From CAIWKO01 sp964469155 (GTDB lineage Bacteria; Bacteroidota; Bacteroidia; Bacteroidales; CAIWKO01), in the NCBI GenBank assembly GCA_964469155.1, contig CAYXXU010000004.1, forward strand, positions 19,383 through 83,382: 64,000 bases of DNA, in the 5' to 3' direction. The notes below the pieces were generated by a model, which saw only the letters and a list, made by a program, of their open reading frames with translations, was not told the origin of the DNA and did no database searches. Made by a program: the position numbers and the translations under genes. Numbering within the stretch: position 1 is the stretch's first letter; the number at the start of each line of letters is the position of its first letter. Shown here piece by piece: positions 8,982 to 17,805 of the stretch.

Positions 8982-9365
8982 ATGACTATGTTATTAGACA
9001 CTTTTTTTACTATAGACAACATTACCTCGAAGGAAGAAAAGACTCTGTTCGAAGTATCGATCAATAAAGATCATGCAGTTTTTGAAGGACATTTTCCGGA
9101 CAACCCGGTTGTCCCCGGAGTTTTTCTAATACAGATGATACGCGAGGTGATAGAGCATTGGCAACAGAAGAAATTCAAAATCGAAGCGGCTGACGAGATC
9201 AAATTTATGAATATGGTCATTCCTCAGCAAAGTAGCCGATTGACACTGGAAATACAGAAAAGAGCAAAGTCTGAGAAGCCTTTTGCTTATAGCATTATGG
9301 TGAGCGATAATACTACTATTTTTATAAAAATGAAGCTCGATCTCGAAATTGATGGAAAAGAGTAA
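8982..9365 (+). CDS. 3-hydroxyacyl-[ACP] dehydratase-like hotdog protein
   Basis: A 127-residue single hotdog domain, close to FabZ length. The signature is HAVFEGHFPDNPVVPGV (about residues 31-47) with the catalytic histidine in GHFP (His37). It would dehydrate 3-hydroxyacyl-ACP to trans-2-enoyl-ACP, the step that leaves double bonds in a polyene when no enoyl reductase acts. The start is 3 bases after the LolA-like stop; an alternative ATG lies two codons further in. Its 3' end overlaps the next gene (ATG at 9352) by 14 bases. The single domain suggests it is specific to this cluster. Confidence 0.85.
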   Translation: MTMLLDTFFTIDNITSKEEKTLFEVSINKDHAVFEGHFPDNPVVPGVFLIQMIREVIEHWQQKKFKIEAADEIKFMNMVIPQQSSRLTLEIQKRAKSEKPFAYSIMVSDNTTIFIKMKLDLEIDGKE

Positions 9366-10161
9366 AGCAGAACTGCAAACGCTATTGTTGATATCCATCC
9401 AGGCTTCCATAGAAGCCGGATTTCAGATCATGGATATTTACAATACCAAAATTAAGGTTAGTATCAAGCGCAACCTGACCCCGGTGACCAATGCCGACAA
9501 ACTGGCAAACGAAACTATCCTAAAAAGGTTGGAACATTTTGCTATTCCTGTAATAAGTGAAGAGTCATTCATTGCGCCATTCGAGGAAAGAATGCAATGG
9601 GATTATTGCTGGTTGATCGATCCCTTAGATGGAACAAAGGAGTTTATCTCTCACCATACTGAATTCACGGTTAATATTGCACTCATTTATAAGAGTATCC
9701 CTGTTATGGGAGTTATTTATGCCCCGGCATGGGATACCCTGTATTTTGCTGCTGAGGGAGTGGGCTCTTTCAGGTTGGATAAAGCATCTTCCCTTATTAG
9801 GGAGCATCTGACAATAGATGATATAATCAGTGCAAGTACCAGATTGCCAGATATTAAAACAGATACTTACACTTATGTGGTGAGCCGTTCCCACATCAAT
9901 ATGAAAACCCGCCGATACCTCAGGAAAAACAAGGAAGAAAAGGTTTTTATCAGTAAAGGCAGTTCGCTGAAACTATGTGCCATTGCAGAAGGTAGTGCAC
10001 ACGAGTATCCCCGTTTCGGTCGTACCATGGAATGGGACATAGCCGCAGGCGATGCAATATTAAGAAATGCAGGTGCTAAAGTCAGAATAGAAGGAAGTTT
10101 CGACCTACTGACTTATAATAAAGCCGATCTTGCTAACCCGGAATTTATTGCTTCCCGTTGA
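9352..10161 (+). CDS. cysQ: 3'(2'),5'-bisphosphate nucleotidase CysQ
   Basis: This inositol-monophosphatase superfamily enzyme would hydrolyse 3'-phosphoadenosine 5'-phosphate, a by-product of sulfate assimilation and sulfation. It has 269 residues from the ATG at 9352; a TTG one codon upstream is less likely. Metal-binding motifs are present: VISEES (Glu70/71), WLIDPLDGTKEF (Asp90, Asp93) and EWDIAAGDAI (about 226-235). The gene overlaps the dehydratase by 14 bases and may be co-transcribed, though its role in the polyene-type cluster is unclear. Its 3' end overlaps the convergent peroxidase gene by 17 bases. Confidence 0.9.
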   Translation: MEKSKAELQTLLLISIQASIEAGFQIMDIYNTKIKVSIKRNLTPVTNADKLANETILKRLEHFAIPVISEESFIAPFEERMQWDYCWLIDPLDGTKEFISHHTEFTVNIALIYKSIPVMGVIYAPAWDTLYFAAEGVGSFRLDKASSLIREHLTIDDIISASTRLPDIKTDTYTYVVSRSHINMKTRRYLRKNKEEKVFISKGSSLKLCAIAEGSAHEYPRFGRTMEWDIAAGDAILRNAGAKVRIEGSFDLLTYNKADLANPEFIASR

Positions 10162-10693
10162 TCCAGTTCAGTATCTTTTCTGAATCAGGTTTTTCAGATG
10201 GTTCAACCATACCCACCAAATTGCCTTTTTCGTCAATCATATACTTCTGGAAATTCCATTTTACCTTAGAATCCATCACTCCATTCTTAGCTTTTGATGT
10301 CAGCCATTCATAAATAGGGTCTATGTCATCGCCTTTGACAGATATCTTCGACATCATCGGAAAAGTAACTCCATAGTTTTTGGTACAGAATTCTTTTATG
10401 TCAGAATTACTGCCCGGTTCCTGACTTAAAAAGTTGTTTGCAGGAAAGCCTATGATTACAAAATTACCTGCCTTGTATTTCTGGTATAAGGCTTCCAGAT
10501 CTTTGTATTGAGGGGTATTCCCACATTTGGAGGCTGTATTCACGATAAGTACTTTCTTGCCTTTTAAGGAAGAAAAAAGAAATGATTCTCCATCTATGGT
10601 TTTGCTTTTTAGATTATAAAATCCTGTGTTATTTTGTGCTGCCAGTATTCCTGAAAATAGCAAGATCAGCAGACTTGTCATTATAGTTTTCAT
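10145..10693 (-). CDS. Glutathione peroxidase family protein, exported
   Basis: A 182-residue thiol peroxidase that reduces peroxides, in bacteria usually with thioredoxin as donor. The N-terminus (MKTIMTSLLILLFSGILAAQ) is a signal peptide, so it acts outside the cytoplasm. Active-site residues are all present: peroxidatic Cys57 in VNTASKCGNT, Gln91 in FPANNFLSQEPGS, and Trp146-Asn147 in VKWNFQKY. The cysteine form (not selenocysteine) is encoded. The gene stands alone on the minus strand and converges on cysQ, sharing 17 bases of 3' end. Confidence 0.92.
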   Translation of the reverse strand: MKTIMTSLLILLFSGILAAQNNTGFYNLKSKTIDGESFLFSSLKGKKVLIVNTASKCGNTPQYKDLEALYQKYKAGNFVIIGFPANNFLSQEPGSNSDIKEFCTKNYGVTFPMMSKISVKGDDIDPIYEWLTSKAKNGVMDSKVKWNFQKYMIDEKGNLVGMVEPSEKPDSEKILNWINGKQ

Positions 10694-10820
10694 AGTTTTA
10701 TTTCCGAAAATGTATCAATAATCCTGCCACTATTTAGAAGAAATTTAAATAGCGAATGGCTGTATAGAAAGAATTAAAACGTAAGGATTATTTAATGAGT
10801 CGTTTAGTGGATCAGTCTCC

Positions 10821-12806
10821 TCAGTTTTGATTCTTTTTTGGTTTTCTTTCCAATCTGACATTTTGTGCTTTTTGGCTGTAATATGCTGCTTTGTCATTTT
10901 GTCCTCTGCTGGCATAAATCTGACTTAATGCCTTAAGAAATTTAGCATCAATATTTGATTTTTCAGCTGCTATATCAAAGTATTTCAGGCAAGATACTGT
11001 GTCAGAACTGTGAAGATAATAAGTTCCCATATTGATGTAGGGCATGGCATTATCAGGATCTGTTTCACTGAACTTTTTCGAAATTTCTATAGCCATACCC
11101 AAATCATGTTTATCGTTAAAGTAAATGTTAGAGAGGTTAATAAAGGCATTTTGATTTCCGGGATCAATTTTATTTACCTTTTTATAGTAAACTATGGCTG
11201 AATCAAAATCTTTATTGTTTTCATAAACCAGCGCCATATTGAAATTCCCCCTGCCATATTCAGGATCGAACTGAATAGACCTTTTGAAATAAGTAAGTGC
11301 TTTTTTATTGTCCCTCATCAAAACAAAGTAGATTAACCCCAGATTATTATTGGCCATGGAATTACTGCTGTCAATCTTAAGCGATTGCTCGAAATGTTTG
11401 ATGCACAATTTGATCTTTGGCATGTTTTTGTTAAGATCTTTGGTCTTAAGCATGTCTTCATTCACCTGACGGGCCAGTTCCGAAGCATACAGTTCATTAG
11501 CTTTTGCAGATTTTTCCAGATACTTTATGTCATGAGCATACAAGGTATTGTAATCTTTCCAATCCGTATTTCTAGATATAGTCTTATAGGAGTAAGGAAG
11601 TATGATCAGAAAGACCAGCATGCCCAGTATAAGTTTCTTACTTATGCCGATCTCTTTAACGTGGGTGACTTTGAAGATGGCAAATAAAATACCGGCAATT
11701 ACAATGCAGAAGCCTAGTACTGCGGAATAAGCATATCTTTCAGCCACAATTCCGGCTGCTGAGCGAACAATATTGGTAAACATTGATATGGCAACGAGAT
11801 AGTATAAAATACCAAAACCAATTGGATGTTTTTTTCTGAACAAAAATACCGCCAAAATAAATAATGCCAGATGTATCAGAAGTATCAAAACGACCCATAT
11901 GTTATTCCAGTTCGAAATGGGAATCATATTATAACCATAATAGAACAGCAAAGGGTGGGGGAAGATCAATATTTTAGCATAAAAGAGCAAAGTCATCATA
12001 CCTGTAGCTGATCTGATGGCAAATGATCTATAGAAATAAAGAGGATTGTCCCAGAAGAACTTGTCTCTGATATTTTTACCAATTAACCCTTTTTCCATTA
12101 GCTTCAGCATTAAATAGCCTGCAACCAGTAGTGAAAACAAAATTAAAATCGTTTTTATACTGGTCTTTTTTGGTAGAAATAGCAAAACCATGGGACAAAT
12201 GGCTGCATAGACCATGGCACTTTGTTTAGAAAGCAATGCAATCAGGAAGAATATTACAATAGGAAGAAAATACACTTTTTTTTCAGTTTCACCCAGTTTT
12301 ATTGTGTAAACCAGCGTTATTAATGAGAAAATGAAACTTAAAATCTCATCACGATTTTTCAGGCTGGCAACTACTTCTGTATGAATGGGATGGGCTATAA
12401 ATAAGGTTACTATGATTACTGAAAATAAAATGTGGGTATTGGAGAATATTTTTTGAAGAACAAAGAAAAGAAGAACTGAGGATAAGAAATACAAAACAAT
12501 ATTAAAGAAATGGCTAACTTCCGGATTGCTTCCAAAAATCTCATTTTCTATAGCATAAGTGAATTTTACAATAGGGCGGTACTCATATTTGAAATTGTCA
12601 AGGTTTTGGTAGAGAGTGGTAAAGATCTTTGGAATACCGGAAATCCCTTTTTTTACGATTTCATTGTTGGCTGTCACCAGATCATCATCCAGAGAAAATT
12701 TGTTTGGAATAGTATTGCCATATAAAATGAAACACACGATAAGAAAAAATAGAACAGACCAAAATCTGGTATCAGAAAGAATTGGTTTTTGCATTTTTTT
12801 TATCAT
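10821..12806 (-). CDS. Multi-pass membrane protein with C-terminal TPR repeats (TMTC/GT-C-like)
   Basis: The protein has 661 residues. The first roughly 420 hold about ten or more hydrophobic segments. Early on comes SLDDDLVTANN (about residues 37-47), an acidic loop like the first luminal loop of PMT/TMTC-type GT-C glycosyltransferases, and then YRPIVKFTYAIE. The C-terminal part (about 430-650) has around five TPR units, for example AMANNNLGLIYF, GRGNFNMALVYENN and AMPYINMGTYYL. The layout matches bacterial relatives of TMTC proteins. The glycosyltransferase role is family inference; substrate unknown. A TAATTTTG element at 12832-12839 supports this start. It is monocistronic, divergent from the giant secreted protein gene. 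Confidence 0.8.
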   Translation of the reverse strand: MIKKMQKPILSDTRFWSVLFFLIVCFILYGNTIPNKFSLDDDLVTANNEIVKKGISGIPKIFTTLYQNLDNFKYEYRPIVKFTYAIENEIFGSNPEVSHFFNIVLYFLSSVLLFFVLQKIFSNTHILFSVIIVTLFIAHPIHTEVVASLKNRDEILSFIFSLITLVYTIKLGETEKKVYFLPIVIFFLIALLSKQSAMVYAAICPMVLLFLPKKTSIKTILILFSLLVAGYLMLKLMEKGLIGKNIRDKFFWDNPLYFYRSFAIRSATGMMTLLFYAKILIFPHPLLFYYGYNMIPISNWNNIWVVLILLIHLALFILAVFLFRKKHPIGFGILYYLVAISMFTNIVRSAAGIVAERYAYSAVLGFCIVIAGILFAIFKVTHVKEIGISKKLILGMLVFLIILPYSYKTISRNTDWKDYNTLYAHDIKYLEKSAKANELYASELARQVNEDMLKTKDLNKNMPKIKLCIKHFEQSLKIDSSNSMANNNLGLIYFVLMRDNKKALTYFKRSIQFDPEYGRGNFNMALVYENNKDFDSAIVYYKKVNKIDPGNQNAFINLSNIYFNDKHDLGMAIEISKKFSETDPDNAMPYINMGTYYLHSSDTVSCLKYFDIAAEKSNIDAKFLKALSQIYASRGQNDKAAYYSQKAQNVRLERKPKKNQN

Positions 12807-12831
12807 GATGTGCTTATTACAAACTATTATT

Positions 12832-12839
12832 CAAAATTA
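12832..12839 (-). promoter_or_regulatory. -7 element of the TMTC-like gene
   Basis: TAATTTTG on the minus strand, 26 bases before the start at 12806; fits TAnnTTTG. It forms one half of a divergent promoter region with 13035-13042. Confidence 0.5.
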
Positions 12840-13034
12840 ACAATTTTCATGTTTATCGTTTAAATGATGATTTCAAATGTAGGTAATATTGGTAACAGGA
12901 TTTACTGGAAAAATAATTGTGTCAGGATTTCATGTTTTACATTGTTGTTTATTAGTGTGTTAAAACATTGTTGCCAGATATAATTTATGTTCACTATTTT
13001 TTATTTATTAAGTACTGTTTTTGAAATTAATAAT

Positions 13035-13042
13035 TATATTTG
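13035..13042 (+). promoter_or_regulatory. -7 element of the giant T9SS protein operon
   Basis: TATATTTG fits TAnnTTTG and lies 21 bases before the ATG at 13063. Its position rules against the in-frame TTG at 13021 as the start, because that codon would lie upstream of transcription start. Confidence 0.6.
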
Positions 13043-13062
13043 AAGAGTTTTTTTTTAACTTG

Positions 13063-16000
13063 ATGAAGCGAACTCTACGATTACTAACAGCGAAGCGACT
13101 ACGAGCTATTCTTGCCGTCTCATTATTATTTTTCACACATTTTAACATTCATGGTCAGACATACAATATGTCTAATGTCTCTGTTAATACATGTTCAGGA
13201 ACCTTTTATGATAGTGGCGGAGCATCAGGATCATATCAAAATAGTGAGAACTATACCATGACATTTTGTTCATCTGTTCCAGGTAATAGAATATCCTTTA
13301 ATTTCTCTACCTTTGATACTGAGAACTCTTATGAACATTTGATTATTTATGATGGACCAAATACCTCTTCTCCACAAATAGGAAATTATACTGGTACTAC
13401 TAGTCCGGGAGTTGTGACATCCTCCGGCTCCTGTTTGACTTTTGTATTTACATCAGATGGCTCAATTACTTATACGGGTTGGTTAGCAACCATTAGTTGT
13501 CTGCCGCCGCCGGTTGGATACAATATGGGTAATTTAGGTACAATAAGTACCTGTTCCGGATATTTTTATGATAGCGGAGCCGCATCAGGGAATTATGGTA
13601 ATAATGAATACTATACAGTTACTTTTTGTTCCTCTGTTTCCGGCCAACAAATTAAGTTTACTTTTTCGAGCTTTGCTACTGAAGCAGGAATAGATGTACT
13701 GACTGTTTATAATGGTCCAAATACAGGTTCTCCTTTATTGGGTACATTTTCAGGAACTGCCTTGCCTCCGGTTATCTCATCCACCAATGGGTGTTTGACA
13801 TTTGTATTTACTTCTAACGGATCAAATACTTTGGCCGGATGGATGGCAACTATTTCCTGCACTACCCCTACACCTCCAACCTTTTGTAGTGGTGCAAATC
13901 CTTTTTGTACAGGTACAAATTATGTTTTCCCTGCTACTACTAACTTTCCAAGTTTGGGACAAGTCGGATGCCTCTATACTACTCCAAATCCTGCTTTTTA
14001 CTGGATGCAGGTAAGTACTCCGGGGAATATTGATATTCATATCGCCAGCGGTGGTGATGTTGATTTTATTTGTTGGGGGCCTTTTACTTCTTTAGCTGCA
14101 GCCTGTGCCACGAATTTAATGGCAAATGCAGGTGTGGACTGCAGTTACTCTAGTGCTGCACAAGAGGATTGTAATATACCTAATGCTCAAACCGGTCAGG
14201 TTTATGTATTGCTTCTTACAAATTATGCAAACATGGTAACAAACATTACCTTTTCTCAAACAAGCGGTAGTGGTGCAACAAATTGTGGTATTATTGCCCC
14301 GCCTATTACTAATAATGGTCCTTTATGCATTGGCCAAACCTTACAATTGACTGTTACTAACCCAACTGCTGGTGCAACATATAACTGGACAGGGCCAAAT
14401 GGTTTTTCATCAAATGTAATGAATCCGACAATTCCCAATGTTACAACAGCTAATGCCGGAGTATATTCAATGACAATTACAGTTGGAACCCAAACAAGTC
14501 CTCCGGTAACTACTACCGTTGTTATTAATCCCATTCCTGTTGTTTCCCTAACTACAACTCCGGCAGCCATATGTTTAGGGTCTTCTGCATCTTTAAGTGC
14601 CACAAGTAATGTAACTGGTACCAGTTTTAACTGGATGCCAGGTAGTTTAAGTGGTTCATCTGTAACAGTTACACCTGGTTCTAGTACTATATATACAGTG
14701 ACTGGCATTGCTTCAGGTTGTAGTGGAACCAATACTGTGTCTGTTACTGTTAATCCTAACCCCATTGTAACTCCATCAGCTATGCCATCTGCCATCTGTG
14801 TTGGTGCAACTTCATCTTTATCTGCTACCAGCACTGTTCCCGGAACAGTTTATTCATGGATGCCTGGTAGTTTGATTGGTTCACCTGTAACAGGTTCTCC
14901 CATTTCAACTACTACTTATACGGTTACCGGAACAGCTGCGGGATGCACGGGAACTAACACCGTTATTGTAACTGTGAATCCTGTTCCCGCTGTAACCGCT
15001 GCTGCGAGCCCTACTGCCATTTGTAATGGTGCCTCAACTTCTTTGAGTGCAACCAGCACTTTGCCCGGATCAATGTTTTCATGGATTCCGGGTAGTTTTC
15101 CTGGTTCACCCGTAACAGTTAGCCCAAATTCTACGACAACATATACTGTTACAGCAACTGCTGCAGGCTGCACTGGTTCCAATAGTGTGGTGGTTACTGT
15201 GAACCCAAATCCTGTTTTAACACCTTCCGCAACTCCTGCTATTATTTGTGTAGGATCTACTTCTTCATTAGATGTGGTTAGTTCTGTTGCAGGAACAATA
15301 TATACATGGAGTCCAGGACCTTTGGCCGGTACTCCAATTTCTGTATCACCTGTTACTACTACTATATATACAGTTACTGGTAGTGCTTTGGGTTGTACCG
15401 GTTCAAATTCAATTACTGTCACAGTAAATCCTAACCCAGTTGTGAGTCCACTTGCTTCTCCCTCAATTATTTGTGAAGGTAGTTCTTCGTCTTTAACTGC
15501 GAGTAGTAGTGTTTTGGGAACAACCTATTTATGGACTCCAGGCAATCTGCCTGGTTCTCCTGTGTCCGTTAACCCTGTAATGACAACAACATATAGTGTA
15601 ACTGGTACTGCAAATGGGTGTACAGGTTCAAACACTATTGTTGTAACGGTTAATCCCAATCCTGTTCTGACAGTTACTGCCACACCAGTTACCATATGTG
15701 TGGGTTCTTCTTCATCATTAGATGTAGTCAGTTCAGTTCCAGGAACGACATACCTATGGATGCCAGGAAGTTTGGCTGGATCTCCGGTTTCAGTAAGTCC
15801 GGTTTCCAATACAACCTATACTGTTACCGGAACTGTTGCAGGTTGTACTGGGTCAAATACCTTAAATGTTATTGTCAATCCCAATCCGGTAATCTCTCCT
15901 GCTGCTAATCCTGCAACTATTTGCGTCGGAGCATCTGCTTCATTAACTGCTACTAGCACTGTTACCGGAACAAGTTTTGCCTGGTTCCCCGGAAGTTTAA

Positions 16001-17793
16001 ACGGTTCACCTGTTTCTGTAAATCCTGTTACTTCAACCTCCTATACTGTAACCGGTACTGCTTCAGGATGTACTGGTTCAAGTATTGTAACTGTGACTGT
16101 CAATCCAAATCCTGTTATAAATCTTACGGCCACTCCATCAGTAATTTGTGCGGGAACTTCTTCTTCATTGAATGCTTCCAGCAGCGTTTCAGGTACTACC
16201 TATTTGTGGTTACCTGGTAATTTAAACGGGTCAAATATTACTGTCAGTCCTGCTACAACAACTATATATAGCGTGACTGGTGCAGCCTTGGGTTGCACTG
16301 GTTCAAATACAGTAATTTTGACCGTGAATCCTAATCCGGTGATATCTGCCCTCGCTACACCTTCTAATATATGTATGACTGCCACCTCCTCGTTAACTGC
16401 AAGTAGTTCTCTCCCTGGAACTACTTTTTCATGGTTGCCGGGTAGTCTAAATGGTACACCTGTTTCAGTTAGTCCGGGTGCAACCACCATATATACTGTT
16501 ACAGGAACAACTTCCGGATGTACCGGAAGTACGACAGTAACTTTGACTGTGAATTCAAACCTTTCATTAACAGCTAATGCCTCTCCAACTTCTATTTGCA
16601 ATGGAGAGTTTTCAATTCTGTCGTGTAATGGAGCAGACAATTACTCGTGGACACCCGGTGGATTGACCGGTAATTCAATAAGTGTTGCTCCCACTGCAAC
16701 CACTATTTATACCATTAATGGTACTTCCATCGCCGGTTGTACAGGACAAACTACGATAACAGTTACTCTGAATCCTAATCCTGTGATTTCTGCTATTGCT
16801 GTTCCTTCCACGGTTTGCCAGGGTCAATCATCTGTTCTCTCAGGAAGTGGTGCTTCAAATTATAACTGGTTGCCAGTGGGGCTTTCCGGTTCTTCAATTA
16901 CTGTTACTCCTATAGCTAATACCACATATTCTGTGACAGGTACAGATTTGAATGGCTGCTCAGGCACCACCACTGTATCTGTGAACTATATAGGAGTGCC
17001 TCAAATGCATATTATTCCTTCCCCACAGGAAGGTTGTAGCCCGCTTTCCGTTAATTTTACATACTCAACTTTGGCTCCACTTCTTGATTCTTCCTGGCAA
17101 TGGAATTTTGGTGATATTGGATCCATCGGAAATTTATCAAATGAAGAGGCTCCTTCACATGTTTATAATAATGGAGGAATATACATTGTTCAGTTAAATG
17201 CCCAAATGAATTCAGGTTGCCTGGTGAGTTCGATCGATACAGTTTTAGTTAGCAGCAAACCTGTTGCTGATTTTTATTTTGCTCCCGATTTTGCATATAC
17301 CAATTATCCTTCGATTTATTTTAAAGACCAATCAGTTGGAGCAACAATTTGGAATTGGGATTTTGGTGATCCGATAGATCCAGTATTAAATATTTCTCAT
17401 TTAGTAAATCCCGAACATATTTTTTCTGATTCAGGCAGTTTTAATGTCCAATTGATTGTTGAAAATAATGGCTGCCGTGATACTGTTATTAAGAATGTTA
17501 ATATTTATCTTGATGCATTGGTATTTGTTCCCAATGCTTTTACACCAAATGGCGATGGCGTAAATGATATTTTTATTCCAGCCATATCAGGTATTGAAGA
17601 GGGTTCTTATTCACTTATGATTTTTGACAGGTGGGGTAAGGAAATTTTTAGCACTATTGATCTTGCTGAAGGATGGGATGGAAGAAAAAATGAAAAAGAA
17701 GTTGCTATAGGGGTGTATTCTTATGTTATAGATTACAAAGAGATACTGGGGGTAACACATAAACAAAAAGGAATTGTAACATTAATCCGTTAA
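13063..17793 (+). CDS. Giant secreted CUB/Ig-repeat/PKD protein with T9SS type B sorting domain
   Basis: The protein has 1576 residues from the ATG at 13063, with a signal peptide ending near IHGQ. Order: two CUB-like domains (about residues 30-145 and 155-265, each with a FYDSG...G.Y motif), a cysteine-rich PPC-like region (about 273-410), one Ig-like domain, nine tandem 75-residue Ig-like repeats (about 492-1166) with motifs ICxGxSxSL, GCTGSNT and VNPNPV, two more diverged repeats, and two PKD domains (WNFGD, WDFGD). It ends in the type B sorting domain (VPNAFTPNGDGVND, FDRWGKEIF, GWDG, GIVTLIR). The type B tail directs export by the type IX secretion system. Likely a large adhesin or surface filament. 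It heads an operon with the paralogue 12 bases downstream. Confidence 0.92.
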   Translation: MKRTLRLLTAKRLRAILAVSLLFFTHFNIHGQTYNMSNVSVNTCSGTFYDSGGASGSYQNSENYTMTFCSSVPGNRISFNFSTFDTENSYEHLIIYDGPNTSSPQIGNYTGTTSPGVVTSSGSCLTFVFTSDGSITYTGWLATISCLPPPVGYNMGNLGTISTCSGYFYDSGAASGNYGNNEYYTVTFCSSVSGQQIKFTFSSFATEAGIDVLTVYNGPNTGSPLLGTFSGTALPPVISSTNGCLTFVFTSNGSNTLAGWMATISCTTPTPPTFCSGANPFCTGTNYVFPATTNFPSLGQVGCLYTTPNPAFYWMQVSTPGNIDIHIASGGDVDFICWGPFTSLAAACATNLMANAGVDCSYSSAAQEDCNIPNAQTGQVYVLLLTNYANMVTNITFSQTSGSGATNCGIIAPPITNNGPLCIGQTLQLTVTNPTAGATYNWTGPNGFSSNVMNPTIPNVTTANAGVYSMTITVGTQTSPPVTTTVVINPIPVVSLTTTPAAICLGSSASLSATSNVTGTSFNWMPGSLSGSSVTVTPGSSTIYTVTGIASGCSGTNTVSVTVNPNPIVTPSAMPSAICVGATSSLSATSTVPGTVYSWMPGSLIGSPVTGSPISTTTYTVTGTAAGCTGTNTVIVTVNPVPAVTAAASPTAICNGASTSLSATSTLPGSMFSWIPGSFPGSPVTVSPNSTTTYTVTATAAGCTGSNSVVVTVNPNPVLTPSATPAIICVGSTSSLDVVSSVAGTIYTWSPGPLAGTPISVSPVTTTIYTVTGSALGCTGSNSITVTVNPNPVVSPLASPSIICEGSSSSLTASSSVLGTTYLWTPGNLPGSPVSVNPVMTTTYSVTGTANGCTGSNTIVVTVNPNPVLTVTATPVTICVGSSSSLDVVSSVPGTTYLWMPGSLAGSPVSVSPVSNTTYTVTGTVAGCTGSNTLNVIVNPNPVISPAANPATICVGASASLTATSTVTGTSFAWFPGSLNGSPVSVNPVTSTSYTVTGTASGCTGSSIVTVTVNPNPVINLTATPSVICAGTSSSLNASSSVSGTTYLWLPGNLNGSNITVSPATTTIYSVTGAALGCTGSNTVILTVNPNPVISALATPSNICMTATSSLTASSSLPGTTFSWLPGSLNGTPVSVSPGATTIYTVTGTTSGCTGSTTVTLTVNSNLSLTANASPTSICNGEFSILSCNGADNYSWTPGGLTGNSISVAPTATTIYTINGTSIAGCTGQTTITVTLNPNPVISAIAVPSTVCQGQSSVLSGSGASNYNWLPVGLSGSSITVTPIANTTYSVTGTDLNGCSGTTTVSVNYIGVPQMHIIPSPQEGCSPLSVNFTYSTLAPLLDSSWQWNFGDIGSIGNLSNEEAPSHVYNNGGIYIVQLNAQMNSGCLVSSIDTVLVSSKPVADFYFAPDFAYTNYPSIYFKDQSVGATIWNWDFGDPIDPVLNISHLVNPEHIFSDSGSFNVQLIVENNGCRDTVIKNVNIYLDALVFVPNAFTPNGDGVNDIFIPAISGIEEGSYSLMIFDRWGKEIFSTIDLAEGWDGRKNEKEVAIGVYSYVIDYKEILGVTHKQKGIVTLIR
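14536..16560 (+). repeat. Nine tandem 225-bp coding repeats
   Basis: Units begin at 14536, 14761, 14986, 15211, 15436, 15661, 15886, 16111 and 16336, each exactly 225 bp with no insertion or deletion, although the sequences have diverged. Each encodes one 75-residue Ig-like domain. Less regular units follow from 16561. Confidence 0.9.
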
Positions 17794-17805
17794 AATGTTT
17801 GGCCT

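Noticed and set aside
13021..13062. TTG start for the giant T9SS protein
   Set aside because: It lies upstream of the TATATTTG element; the ATG at 13063 begins a proper signal peptide.
14256..16640. Several long minus-strand ORFs
   Set aside because: They are antisense to the Ig-repeat coding region; Thr/Val/Pro-rich codons leave the opposite strand free of stops.
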